Made by a program: the position numbers and the translations under genes
Source of the DNA: Mansonella perstans
Lineage: Eukaryota > Nematoda > Chromadorea > Rhabditida > Onchocercidae
Length of the DNA stretch: 64,000 nucleotides
Reading direction: 5' to 3'
Assembly (NCBI GenBank): GCA_037074765.1
Contig: JBAMDO010000570.1
Span: forward strand, 558,001-622,000
In this document: positions 38,766 to 50,679 of the stretch, one piece after another
Layout of the letters: the number at the start of each line of letters is the position of its first letter
Position numbering within the stretch: position 1 is the stretch's first letter
The notes under the pieces: generated by a model
Told to the model about the DNA's origin: nothing
Database searches by the model: none
What the model saw: only the letters and a program-made list of their open reading frames with translations

Positions 38766-39779
38766 CTGAAAGAAGCTGAATGAAGAGACACTGACGATGA
38801 CGACGATGATAGAGAATGTGATTTGAAGAAAGAAAGAGAGAGAGGAATATGATTTCGATGATACGTTTGTGAAGCAGGTTCCGACAGAAAATAGACATAG
38901 AGAGAGGGAAGGATGGAGAAAGGGAGGAAATTAAAATATTTTAAACTGAATGAAACTGAAAGAACAATATATTTATAAATGAATAGAAATAGATGAAAAA
39001 AGAAGAAAGTAAGTATTCTTTCATCACAATTGTAATTAATTAATCATTAATAGTCATTATCATAATCATCATTATTGAAAAAGTTATCATCACAATAGCT
39101 CATTAAACAGCTATCATTAACACAATCATCGAACAAAGTAAGTTATTATAATGATTCGTTTAATTAAAACCATCATCCATCATCACTGTACATAGAACAT
39201 CGAAGAAATTTAAGTTTCGCTAATTATAACTTTTCATAATTGAGAAGCAACTATCATTATTTACAAGGATTGTTATTATCATTGTCATTATCACTATCAT
39301 TAATAATGATCATAATAGAGAGCAAGGGTGATTAGAAAAAGGTTTGAAAATTGAGAAAAGTGATTTTTCTCTCGCAATAATTTTGTTTCATATATCTTCT
39401 ATTCTTCTATTCCATTTTTTTTTTTTTTTTCTCTCATTTTCCCGATTCTTTTCATTCTTTCACTTTTGTTTCGTTGTTTCTCAATTATGAAAAGACACAG
39501 TTAGTAAAAATAATCATAATGATGATAATGAAAAAAATGTTAATATTATAATAATAATTTACTATTTATTGAATATATGAAAATTTCCCGATATTTCGCG
39601 GATATTTTTATGCACATCTGGTTGTAGCAATTCATTACTTGATGCTTTCTTTCCTCACATGCTTAAATAATTGCTCATTTAAGAATGATCGGAAAATTCG
39701 CGGAAGAGCAAATTGATTTCTTATGTTGCATTAAAAAAAAAATTTCACCGCAAAAAAAAGCATTATTTCTTTACAACAA

Positions 39780-39920
39780 CAAAGATAGTCATAGTTGGTA
39801 ACAGTTGTTGCTGTTGTTGCGGTAAAAGTTGTAGCAATAATAGTTGTAATTGTAATAGTAATGATAGCTGTAATAATAACTGCTGTTGTAGTTGTTGTAA
39901 TTGCTGTAGAAATAGTTTGT
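39780..39920. repeat. Imperfect GTT/GTA/TTG triplet repeat
   Basis: The repeat reads gttgttgctgttgttgcgg and variants such as gtaataatagttgtaattg. It yields Cys-rich or Leu/Gln-rich frames on the two strands, which I treat as artefacts. Confidence 0.8.
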
Positions 39921-40120
39921 AATATTTGAAAAGAAATACGAATGACACTGAAGATGGTGGGGTCATCAGTAAAAGTTTAAAAAGCGAATGGAATGGAAGG
40001 AAACTAGCAATAGCAATATTTGAAATATTTGAATTACTTGAAGGACATACGTACATCACCGATACGTACAGACACAAACACAGACACAGACATATCTGCC
40101 ACACACAAAACACGCGCGCG

Positions 40121-40121
<1 letters not shown>

Positions 40122-40154
<33 letters not shown>
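40122..40154. repeat. (CA)n microsatellite
   Basis: A short CA run following a cgcgcgcg segment. A related (TG)/(TATG) tract lies at 40812-40866. Confidence 0.95.
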
Positions 40155-40155
<1 letters not shown>

Positions 40156-41139
40156 CACCGATACATATAGGCACAGACATTCATTTGTAATAGGAAAAAG
40201 GCAAAAACTAACGGGAGCAGTAAAAAGATTCGTAATAAATTTCTTTTTGCCATTAATTCGAGAAGGAGCAGTAGTAGTAGCTGACATCAGATGCCTGAAG
40301 AAACTCTATTATCTGCCTCGAAAACAGCTGTGATAATGTGGGATAGGAGAAATGGAAGTGTATATGGGATCGAATTATCACACAGATTATTCCAGATAGA
40401 TAGATCCTTGTATATTTCCAAATATATAGGATAGGATGATGATGATTAGACTAATTAGCATTTGGGCAAATATCAATCAGAAAAGAGAAAAGATGACACT
40501 AATGATGGCAATAGAGAGAAAAGGAAATGAAATGATGAAAAAAGAAAAAGGGAATATAAAAGATATTATTTAATCAGGTATTCTTCAATCATCATTCTTC
40601 CGTCTCTTTAAATCGTTACATCGATAGATGGCTGGTTGATTCATTGGGTAACTACTGGGTGAATTGGCATGATAGGATAAAATGAATAAGCAGATCAGAT
40701 GGAACGAATAAGAAGATATGATGACGGGTCGGATCGGTGAACAGAGACACATTGGTAGATTGGTAGATTCGAAGGTGACGACAATAATAGCGGTTGTGCA
40801 GTAAAATTACTGATGTATGTATGTGTATGCATATGTCTGCGTATGTGTGTATGTATGTGTATGTTTACAGATGGCTGTATGCTGCTGTATGGAGGATGGT
40901 ATTCGGGAAAGAGCTAACATTTTCAATGACAGCAGAATTGTTTGTTCTGATCGATAATTCAAATAAAATTTGAAAAATTTGATTGTACAAAAATGGGAGA
41001 AAGCAAAAAGGCTCACGTCAGCACGTATCATATATCATCATCTGCTTCATTCGATCCCTGTTGATAAATATGTATTTGTCAACTATTTTCATTTGATTTA
41101 CTATGACAAAATTACTGGACGAAGGAAGAACAAAAAGAA

Positions 41140-41412
41140 ATGGGCCAAGAAGAGCCCAGTTTAACAGATGTTTATTATTGTCGAACTAAAAGACAAAAAA
41201 TTACAAGCAAAGAAAGAGCCAAAAGAAATGGGGCGAGACCAGCAAAAGTCCGATTTAACCAGCCAAATAAGCTGAAAAGAGATGGATTTAACCGGATATT
41301 CATTTTTAAGGGAAGAAAAAAAGGCCAAGAAAAGTCCGGTTGTGCTTTTTTTGTTCGGACCAAAAGAAATGCCGGAAAAATTGGTTTAATTGGGTTTTTA
41401 TTATCTGGTTGA
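41140..41412 (+). CDS. Possible small basic ORF, 90 codons, with internal repeat
   Basis: A less AT-rich stretch is open on the plus strand from an ATG (MGQEEPSLTDVYY) to a TGA. The peptide is very basic. It has an internal repeat: GQEEPSLTDVYYCRTKRQK near the start and GQEKSGCAFFVRTKRNAGK near the end. The DNA repeats agaaatgggccaagaag-like blocks about 90 bp apart, so the frame may be a by-product of a diverged minisatellite. No splice or translation signals support it strongly, and no family was recognised. Confidence 0.2.
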   Translation: MGQEEPSLTDVYYCRTKRQKITSKERAKRNGARPAKVRFNQPNKLKRDGFNRIFIFKGRKKGQEKSGCAFFVRTKRNAGKIGLIGFLLSG

Positions 41413-43893
41413 TTTTACTATTTAATCTGGTTGTATGTTTCGGCATCTAAACTACACTGTCTTATCGCACTCAATGTAAATATTAATCCATCCTGCATTG
41501 AAATTTCACTTACCATGTATCTTCTAAAACTGCATTCCTGTTCAACAGGATTAGGTTTTGGTTATTGATGACAGGAAACGGGAATGATCAAATCCATGCG
41601 AACATGATTATAGCAAATATCAACACAATTAACACAATTATTACAAACCAATTAACTATCTTCAGTTAACAACCGTCTAGTTTTAGGATCAGCATTTAGT
41701 TCTTGTGTGAATTAAACTGACCATTGGAATTAATTAAAATGACTGCTTCTATTGCTAATCTAACCAACTGTTAATTAATTAAATTGACTATTCTGCGAAT
41801 TAAACAGGAATGTCACAAATATTTCCACTGACAGACTTGATCGTTGAATTCCCGAGAGAGAAATTATAATATCCTATTTGTTGAAGAAAAGTTTACGGAA
41901 GAAAAAAACATCTTTTTAGTTTTGTTAATTCTGTAATCTTTTTAATTTAATTACAATGACTATATTTAAGCATAAGAATTATTGATTGATTAATAGTTTG
42001 AAAATGATAAAATAAGAATGTATCATACCGTAAAAACATCTTAATTAACTATCGTGCATTTACCGAGATTTCTTATTATGAGAAGGGATTTCCAAATTTG
42101 TTTATTTATGCTTTTTTTAAAACGCTTCATCTACTTCTTAATCCTTACAATGACATTAACACCAAATTTTTTCAAGTTAGAATAAGATAGTAAATGAATC
42201 ATTTTTTAATGCATAATACATCCCGAGATTTCTTGATTATAAAAAAGAATTTATATATAAGAGATTTGAAAAAATTTATGCATTTATATTTACGTATTTG
42301 GCGAAGGGCTAATGATGATGATAAATTAGTCCTAAATCTTACTAGTCAATATGAAATAAGGTTTACTTTACCGTACAATAAGCACTTCAATTAACCTAGA
42401 AGGTAAATGAGTGAATGGATTTTTGGGAGATCGGAAAAAACAGAGTTAGGACATGTTTAACTCGTGAAAGTTGTGAAACAGGATAATGATCAAAGGAAAT
42501 TGAAATCAAAAGAAAATTTGAAATTGGAATAAAAAAAATCGAATAATAATATCAAAATGAATGTAAGGAAAGCAAGCAAATAAACTTATTGTATTAATAA
42601 CAACTTATAAGGGCTGTAAATTTTTTGAAATTTCAGAGCGATCCTGTAATCCTGAGACTTAAAATAAGTTGTAAAAAAATTTTAAAAAAAAAAACGAATA
42701 AATCTGTAAATCAGAAAACTGCATTTGATTTGTTCGTTCTTTCTTTTAAAACAAAAAAAAAAAAATTTATTCTCAAGAAATAAATTTTTAACAATCAATT
42801 AAAAAGAAAGAAGGAAACAAAGAGAGAGAGAGAGAGGGAGAAAGGAGTTAAGGAGGAAAAGAGAGGAAGACAAGAGAGACAGTGGTGAATTTTTACGAAA
42901 CATATGATTTGAAAACGGAAAAATTAGCAATAATGCAGTTTTAGGGGCATTTTTACAAAGTTGGAATATATGGCATTACACTTCAGTAAAATCTGAAATC
43001 TAAAACTTTTTCCAATTAACAAAGCAAAACCAAATGAAAGGAATGGAGGAAAGTGATAAGGGATAAAAATGGAATTTAAAAAAAAAGAGAGGAAGAGAAA
43101 AAAAGAAAAAAACTGAAATGAAATGGAAAAATGAAGAGAGGAAAACAATAATTCAGGAAAAGAAAAAAAAAAAAAAAAAACTGCAACAATTAATTCACAA
43201 ACAACTGACGTTTTCTCCAGAACAACAATTAATTCATTTGAAATTGCTCAAAAAAAATTTTTTTACATTTTCTTCTAAACCATTTTGTTTTCCTGCAAAA
43301 AAAGGAAAGCATATAAGCACAAACAGTGCAAAAAACAAACAAACAAATCTTTCCTAATCGGTATATTCTGGATAGTCTGGTATATTCCGGATACATTCCT
43401 GGCACATTTTCCAAATCTGTTTTGTTGAAAAATGTATGTTTTTTCCCCGCTCTTCCTGTATCATAACAAGTGGGCAATTTTTGAAACTGAAGAATAAATT
43501 TCAGAATCCTATAGAGCAATTATTTATTTAGAAATTTATTTTTTAAAAAACTCTTCTTTTTTTTCTTTTATTTCGATTGTTTCTTTTATTTCAAAAATTG
43601 AAAATTGAAAGAAAGAAGGAAAAGAGAAAAAAGTGAAAATGAAATAATAAGCTTAAAAGTTAAACATGAATTGGAATGCTATTTATGATTTGAATTTGTT
43701 AAAGACTGAAAGAATTTGAAAAAAATTTTCATTTTATTCATACCATTCATTTATTTGAAACAATGTTAAGTGATAACAGAAAGATAAAATGGATGAGCGA
43801 TGAAGATAATATGCGCGGTTGAAACTGCGAGATGAAAAACGAAAAGTTTAAACAAAATGAAAAATTTCCTAACTTTTCATTCGACTTTCTCCC

Positions 43894-43930
<37 letters not shown>

Positions 43931-46800
43931 CTTCATCACTTTGCTCATTTTTCTTTTTCCTTTCGTCACCTTCTTATATTACAAACAATATTATATAAAA
44001 GAACAAATTGCAAAACGTTTTAAAAAAAGAAAATTTTATAAATTCATTTTTGTAAAAGAATTTTTAAATAGATGGCGGAGAAATGAAGGGGAAAAATACA
44101 GGGATATAAGGTAATGTAAAATGAAGAAGGAGAAGAATCGTCACATCCCATTTAGTGACACATTAATCATTCATCTTTACATCCTTTGACCTTACCGCTC
44201 CAATTATCACTAGCAACAGTATCACCGTCATTAACACTGTTACTATCATTTTTCAAATCGTCATCATTACAATTATCGATATCCCATGAATAATTTGCAA
44301 TATTATCATTAAATTATCAAAGAATTATCTCAGAGCGACAACATCATCATCATCATCAACTTTGATACTATCATTTATTAGAATACCATCATCATAATCA
44401 TCATAGCCATCATCATTATTATCACCATCATCATGGCTAAGTGTAATACTGTTGTCAAATTATGAGATTATCATCAACAATGATAATATAACAATAGCCA
44501 GTATCAAGATTTATTCATTTGATTGATTCATTCCGAAATAAATTCATTTATCTAGATTATGGTCCCGATTTTTAATCATATCATTCCAATATTTCACTGC
44601 TCCCAAAAAATTTAAAGAAAAATTTTTCAAGAATATTTTTGTTGGTTTTAAAAGTTGTTCACATATTGAAATTGAGAAGCAATTCCAACTGAATAATTTC
44701 AATTTATTTCAGCGGCACAAAATTTCAATTTTTTACATTCATTATTATGATTATTGTTATTGTTATTATTATCATTAATTTGTATACTACATTATTACTT
44801 TTTTTTATAAATATTATTACTATTATTATTATTACCATTATTATTCTGTTATTACTGTTATTATTATTACTAATATATCATGTTATTATTACCGCCACTG
44901 TTAATTCTTAATTATTATTAATATTATATTCCAGAAAAAGCTCTGTTTGCAATTTATAAAAAATTTTAGACGACATTAACGATCAGATGGACATTAATAG
45001 TAAGTATGTTGGACAGAAATGATGAATGAGGAAGTTAAATGGGTAAAAGATTAGGAATTTCAAATTGATTTAACAATTTGTCTTTAGGAATGGATCATTG
45101 ATAGATGGAAAATTAAAGTGACAGGAAATGAAAAGAGAGGAAAGAAAAAAAGCAAAGATGAAAGATTTGAGTGAATTGAAGACTTCAAATACGATCGATG
45201 ATATGAGATGATGATAATATTGATAAGGTCGGTGTAATTTATATACACTGCCAATTAACGTGTCAATGTTTTAAATCTTAACAAGATTATGTCCATTTTT
45301 TTTTTGTCATTCACATTACAATGATCTTTCATTTAATCTACTTCACACAAGTCCAATTTTAAAATCGTTAAATTTTTGTGGAGCGTTATAATTAAGTCAT
45401 GAAAAAGAAAAGTTCGTTCAATAATTACAGGTGATAAATAAACGAAGTTGACATAATTACCAAAAGATTCCAAATTTTTATTCAAAATGCCAATTCAAAT
45501 TTAATAAAACTATTGAAAAATTACAAATGAATGGTAGGTGCAAAAAAAGGAAGGAAAATTGAAAGGAAAATAAAATTTGTAATTTAAAAATTTTTAACAA
45601 TAAATTCTTGCGCATTATGTCACTGTTTGAGAATTCAGAGAGTGAAAAATAGAAATTTCAACATTTCGTATCTTTCACCAATGTCAATAATACAATTCAA
45701 ATGATTAAATTTGCATAATTAATTTTTTCATCTGATAGTAATTCTTTAATTATTTGGAAGTGAATTTATTTGATCAATTAGTTAATTGCATGGCTACATT
45801 GATTTCTTTTTTGACTTAATTTAATTCAATTTTTAATTAAAGAAAAACAAAATTTTCCAGGAGAAAAGACGATATTGAATGTGGGCTATTTCTTTTCGAA
45901 AATCTAAAATGTAAGCAGAAAATAAATAAATAAAAAACTTGTAAAAAACAAATCACGCGTTGGCAACTTTAAATGTTTCAACTAAAAAAGAATTTCGGAT
46001 GGGTAATTTACTCTTTTAATGACACCAAGTAAATGCGCCGGGTAAATTTGCAATATGGAAAAAATGGAAAGCGGTTTGTGACGCTTATAAGAAACAGCTT
46101 ATTTTAATGACACCATGCTTACCCAGTTTTTATTTACATGTAAGTTTACTGGGTAAATATTGTAAGTGATTAAAAAAATAAATAAAAGGCGGCTATGATT
46201 CTTATAAGAGAAAAAACTTTCAGCTTCAGTCATTACAGTCATTAGGAAGTTAATATTAAGAGAAATGTACTGCAAATCATATGCGGTAATGGAAAAACGA
46301 ACAGTAATAATACTATTACAAAAATATTTCAAATGTTATTCCCGAAAAACTGAAATCATGATGGTTCAGTTAGGCAAAACAGTAAACAGTTCACTTTTTT
46401 TATTTATCATAACAATAAAATATTTTGCGCACTCGAGCAAAATTTTTCAATAAATTCAAATAATTTTCAAAGCTTATAAAAATCAAAGCACATGACAATT
46501 TGACAATTTCAAAACACTTGCTTACGATTGATTGATAGTCGATAATCCGGTAACCAACAACATCAACAACGACTTCTCAAAATTTCATTGGAATACAACT
46601 GAAAGTAAAAACAATGCACTATATCGTTTTTATCGTACATGCAAATGCAAATTATGTTTTAAAAAAGGATTCAAGAATTTTTTTTTATTGTGGTACAAAT
46701 AACTGCAACTTTTTTTAAACTTCTTTTTTCAAACAGAATTAACAGATGACAAAATCTAAAGGTTAGATTGGAAAATTCATCAAACCTTTGAGTTCAAATT
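41413..46800. other. Gene-poor AT-rich sequence
   Basis: No supported gene. It contains (GA)n and (CT)n tracts at 42822 and 43898, CAT-triplet sequence at 44340-44440 and ATT-triplet sequence at 44740-44925. The open frames in it follow these biases. Confidence 0.5.
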
Positions 46801-46828
46801 TCACGAATGAAATGAAAGAACCATATAT

Positions 46829-47160
46829 TTATTTAGTACTTTGTTTTCTTATAATTGCTTTGTTTTGTTTTCTACTCTTATAATTGCTTAAAAATACTAT
46901 GTAAGAGGCATTCTTATTAGTCCTAAAACTACAACTTTCAGGTAGAAAGTCTTGGGCAACAGCGGAGATTAATCTGCTTATAGGTATTCTTGCGAGGATT
47001 TTTTCAGAATGGGAAGCAGAGTTGTATATCTGTACTTTGAGCAATCTAACCTGTTTTCTTTTTTCTTATAAATAGTGATGATTGCATCACAAAAAATCTT
47101 ATGGTAATTCGCATTGCTCTCAACAATATATCGCGAGTTCGTGAAGATTTCGGCATCCAT
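46829..47160 (-). pseudogene. RTE-like non-LTR retrotransposon reverse transcriptase fragment
   Basis: Two overlapping minus frames together match the early part of an RTE-type reverse transcriptase. AIITIYKKKENRLDCSKYRY corresponds to the conserved IVxLYKKG..DC.NYR..SLL block. After a frameshift, KILARIPISRLISAVAQDFL with PESCSFR follows, corresponding to the K.LARVL..RL......LPE.Q.GFR block. The catalytic YxDD region is not present downstream. The frameshift and truncation show that the copy is dead. Confidence 0.65.
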
Positions 47161-47229
47161 ACTTCTAAACTTCAGGAAAATCCTATTAACCCAGCTACCT
47201 TATCCTTAGGCTATCCATGCTGACTAAAA

Positions 47230-47475
47230 AAATTACAAAGACTAGAGAGATATTCAGACTAAAGAGATATCCAGCACTAGTCATTAAGCGTTCCAACCTG
47301 CTGTTCGTCCCTCGGCTATCGCTACGGGCTTTTTGAGTGTGGTTGAATTCCTTCAGCCTGATGGTGGATTTTCTCTACGTGATTCACGATGTGCTAGGAA
47401 CTATCTTCTCTGTTTACTGCAGAGGTTCATTTGGGCCTAACAAGTTTGGGCCGTGATAGCGAGATCCTCCGGCTA
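47230..47475 (-). mobile_element. 5' flank of the RTE-like element
   Basis: This less AT-rich block is immediately upstream (minus sense) of the reverse-transcriptase remains. Read on the minus strand it shares ggatctcgct, taggcc and tgaacctctgcagtaaacag with 33940-34085. It has no intact frame. Confidence 0.5.
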
Positions 47476-47479
47476 TAGG

Positions 47480-49455
47480 TTTTTTAGCATCTACAAATTC
47501 TAATTTATTTCAAACAAACGGGATTTGAAATAAAAATCCTCTTCTCCTATGATCAAAAATATTGTGGTGTTATCAATATAATTGAAAGCAATCAACTTTA
47601 TCATTTAGAAACTAATTTGTATATTTGTAACTTGTAGTTTGATATTTATTGAGGGACATCAATTACATGATTGCATTACATATGAAATTTCGCCAAGTGA
47701 GCTCGAATTTATGACGCATTTCGGTTTCTCATATTTGAATAGTTGTCCAGTTTCAATAATGTTTTTTTATTTTTTTTTTTTTTTTTTGCAATAATACATT
47801 CTCAGACACTTCTCTAAGCATGTTACGTTTACTTGATATTGATTGGTTGTTTCATAGACGAAGTTAATACGGGAACTGTGTATATGGTCTATTTGTTATT
47901 CTATCAAAAGCCATAATTAGGTCGCTTATTAATGAGGTCAGCGATACATCCCTAGAAATATCGTAGAATAAGGGAAAACAACAAGGCAGGAAACCTCGTG
48001 AATCGCCCGTATTTCTCAATCGTATCTCTGCGTCACTATTTGACTTCTCGATCATTTATATATTAAATCAATCAAAAATAATATTAAATCTATTTCGCCT
48101 TAGAATTCCAATTCTAATTAATTACTTGCATGGTAAAATGTTCATAGGGTCTTTCTGAAATTTCAGCTTAATTCAAATTCCATTTCTGGTTCGCACCAAC
48201 AGTGATTGAAGAATGAAAGTAATTATTTTTAATCTCACCATCATCCAGGTTGATTGGATCAAATTTCAAAAAACTGAAATCATCCCACATGATACCATTT
48301 ATTCAACGCAAGTTATCAGCGCAATAGCACAATACTAATCAAAGTTTTGCTGGAGCTTATTGATTATTCTTTTGTTAAATTCTTATTTTATGATAAAATC
48401 ATGGATATTACTTTGACATGACTGTTCGAATAATTTTTGTGTTTCAAGTTAAAGCATTTCATACCTATCAGATTTAATGTTTCTATTCCTTAACTCTAGC
48501 TATGTATTGTCATGTGGAGTGATAATGTTGTCCATCGTAATTCGATATTATCCAACCTTCGTTAATCCTAGCACAAAGATATGAGAAACATGTTCATCAA
48601 GAATTTAACAACAAATCAAAGATATTGATACCATAATAATGATACCCCTTATTTTTTTTTAGACGGTGGTATTCAAATAATGCGTCACCATTAGAAAAAT
48701 ATCAAAACTTTAGGATGCACCGGTGAATTCCTGAATCCGATCATCTAAATATTGTTTTGACTAACGAATCATTGGACTCAAGCATCTTTCAGTTTCCACT
48801 GATTTGAACGCAAACATCCTATGGTCATATAAAGGATCAAGCAGTAGAGAAATCCAAAAAAGATTGTAAATACGCTTTTCACGATACGAAGATAATCATG
48901 TTCATCAAATTCAGTGCATATATAATTAGGATATTTGCGTTTTTTTCAGTTCATACATAATTTTATGGTTTTTTGTGCTTTTTGCGAGATATTGAAAAAT
49001 ATTTGCGGCTTGATTATTTTGTTAAATGAAGTTCATAAAGTCGATATATGAAAAACTTTAAATATGCATCGATTCATCAATTTTCTTAAAATTACAAAAC
49101 ACAATTCTTTTTAATTCCGTTAATTTTCCCTAGACCTTAGGTCGTTTAATTCAGTTCCACAAAAGGTAGATGATAATATTTCGTATTTTATAACTCTGTG
49201 ATCTACATTTTGCAGTTTATTAAATTCTGTACTTGAAAGAGCTACCATAATTAAAAGAGAGAATTTGTGTAAATCATTTTGTTTAAGATAGTTTGCATAA
49301 ATTTTCTTCTAAATTTTCAAACATTAAATAGCAGCATTTTTAGACATATATTCGACACTACAAATAGACCATTTATTTGTATATTTTATTAAATCTTTAT
49401 CGCACTTCATATAACTGTTTTTATGGTATCAACTGCTGAGGATTCTCCGTAATTG
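47480..49455. other. Sequence between the retrotransposon and the paralogue cluster
   Basis: No gene can be supported. A minus frame at 48055-47864 contains SDLIMAFDRIT, slightly reminiscent of the DLxKAFDxV motif of non-LTR reverse transcriptases, but it is out of order with the fragment at 46829-47160. Short coding-like stretches near 48730-48840 may be decayed remains of the tandem paralogue. Confidence 0.35.
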
Positions 49456-49459
49456 GATT

Positions 49460-49980
49460 TCATCGGTCGTATTTTGCAACTCCAATAATTACATAAACGG
49501 AACCCTCATGGAAACCAGTTTCAACTTCATAGCTTACTCTAGTCGTCGATGTTTCATCAAGTAAATGTAACGTGCTTAGAGGAATGTCTGAGAATGCATT
49601 ACTGCAAAAAAAATGTATTACTGCATTTTCTGCAAACCGTCACAAACATCCAGTTAAAAATTCTAAATATCCAATCTCAATATCTCTTCACTATCTTCGG
49701 GTTCAGTACCATTGATCATTGTAAAATGGAACGCTATTGTTTCATAACTTCAAGAAAGAACAGTTCCTTCTGCAGAAGAGATAATTTTACAAATTTAACA
49801 TACGAAAAGAGCATATTTTGGGAAATACCGACAGCACGGGATTAAACATGAACTAAAGTCCATAAAAACGTCAAACCTTCTAGTTCTCAATCTTTGCTTT
49901 CAACATTTCTTTGGGATCCTTTCTATTCACAACAAGGGTCAATGCGTATACGTCAGCTCCGTAAAACATTGGACATTTTG
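49460..49980 (-). pseudogene. 3' part of a third family copy, decayed
   Basis: Three segments are homologous to the last three exons of the copy at 50680-53917. About 49980-49877 reads DVYALTLVVNRKDPKEML but has a TAG where the paralogue has Trp. 49770-49677 starts KELFFL, loses one base, then reads FHFTMINGTEPEDSEEIL, and its donor gtaaga has become attgga. 49601-49460 reads IPLSTLHLLDETSTTRVSYE, then GSVYVIIGVAKYDR and TGA. A premature stop, a frameshift and a lost donor make this a pseudogene. It lies in tandem, same strand, about 700 bp downstream of the next copy. Confidence 0.7.
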
Positions 49981-50679
49981 TTTAATTAGAGATTGTAGCA
50001 TCGCAGTTGAAAAAATATTATGAGACATAAAGTGAATATTCAGGATTGGCTTTCTTCTTACCCTACTCTAATTCCTAAGATTAAAAGAACCAGCACTAAA
50101 TTTTACAAAAGCGTATTATCGCCATATTTTTTTTCATAGTCATTTTCCAATTTTTCTATTATGGAAATCATGGAAGTTTCTGTCGGGAAAGATCTTTTAA
50201 TTTATTTGTTTTTATTGACATGACTAGGTTATACCACGTTGACCTTCATTAGCCTCAAATGATATTATGCAATATCGTGCTTGTACAATTGCAGGGTCTA
50301 AATGAACCAAACACAGCAAATATCAAGGGATGCTGACAGTCCCATGAATATTCATCACGTTATACTGTACTTTCTTAATTATTCTCTCCTTTCCATTACT
50401 GCTGTTGCTTCTACTTCAATGCCACTATTCCTCTATTGTGCAACAAATTGGAATCAAAAAAAGTTATTAAATATTTATTATATTTTATTAAACTTTTCTC
50501 ACAAAAACGTTCTTACAAAAAATATACTAACAAACAGATACAATTGTCTATTTTAAATTATGAGCAAAAATGGTCGAAAAGCATAATCATTTCATCAAAA
50601 TGGTAAAAGTAATATATATCAAGCAGAAGTATACAATAGATCTATCATTCAATGAACTACCAATCGATGTCACATCTGT

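Noticed and set aside
39763..40287. Minus-strand frame of 174 codons starting MSATTTAPSRING
   Set aside because: Most of it is GTT-triplet and (CA)n repeat. Only its first 25 codons, behind a tttcttcag acceptor and before a gttagt donor, look exon-like, and they could not be joined in an open frame to the 38.6-kb segment.
47864..48055. Minus frame with SDLIMAFDRIT as a second reverse-transcriptase block
   Set aside because: It is a single weak motif in the wrong order relative to the fragment at 46829-47160, kept only as a remark.
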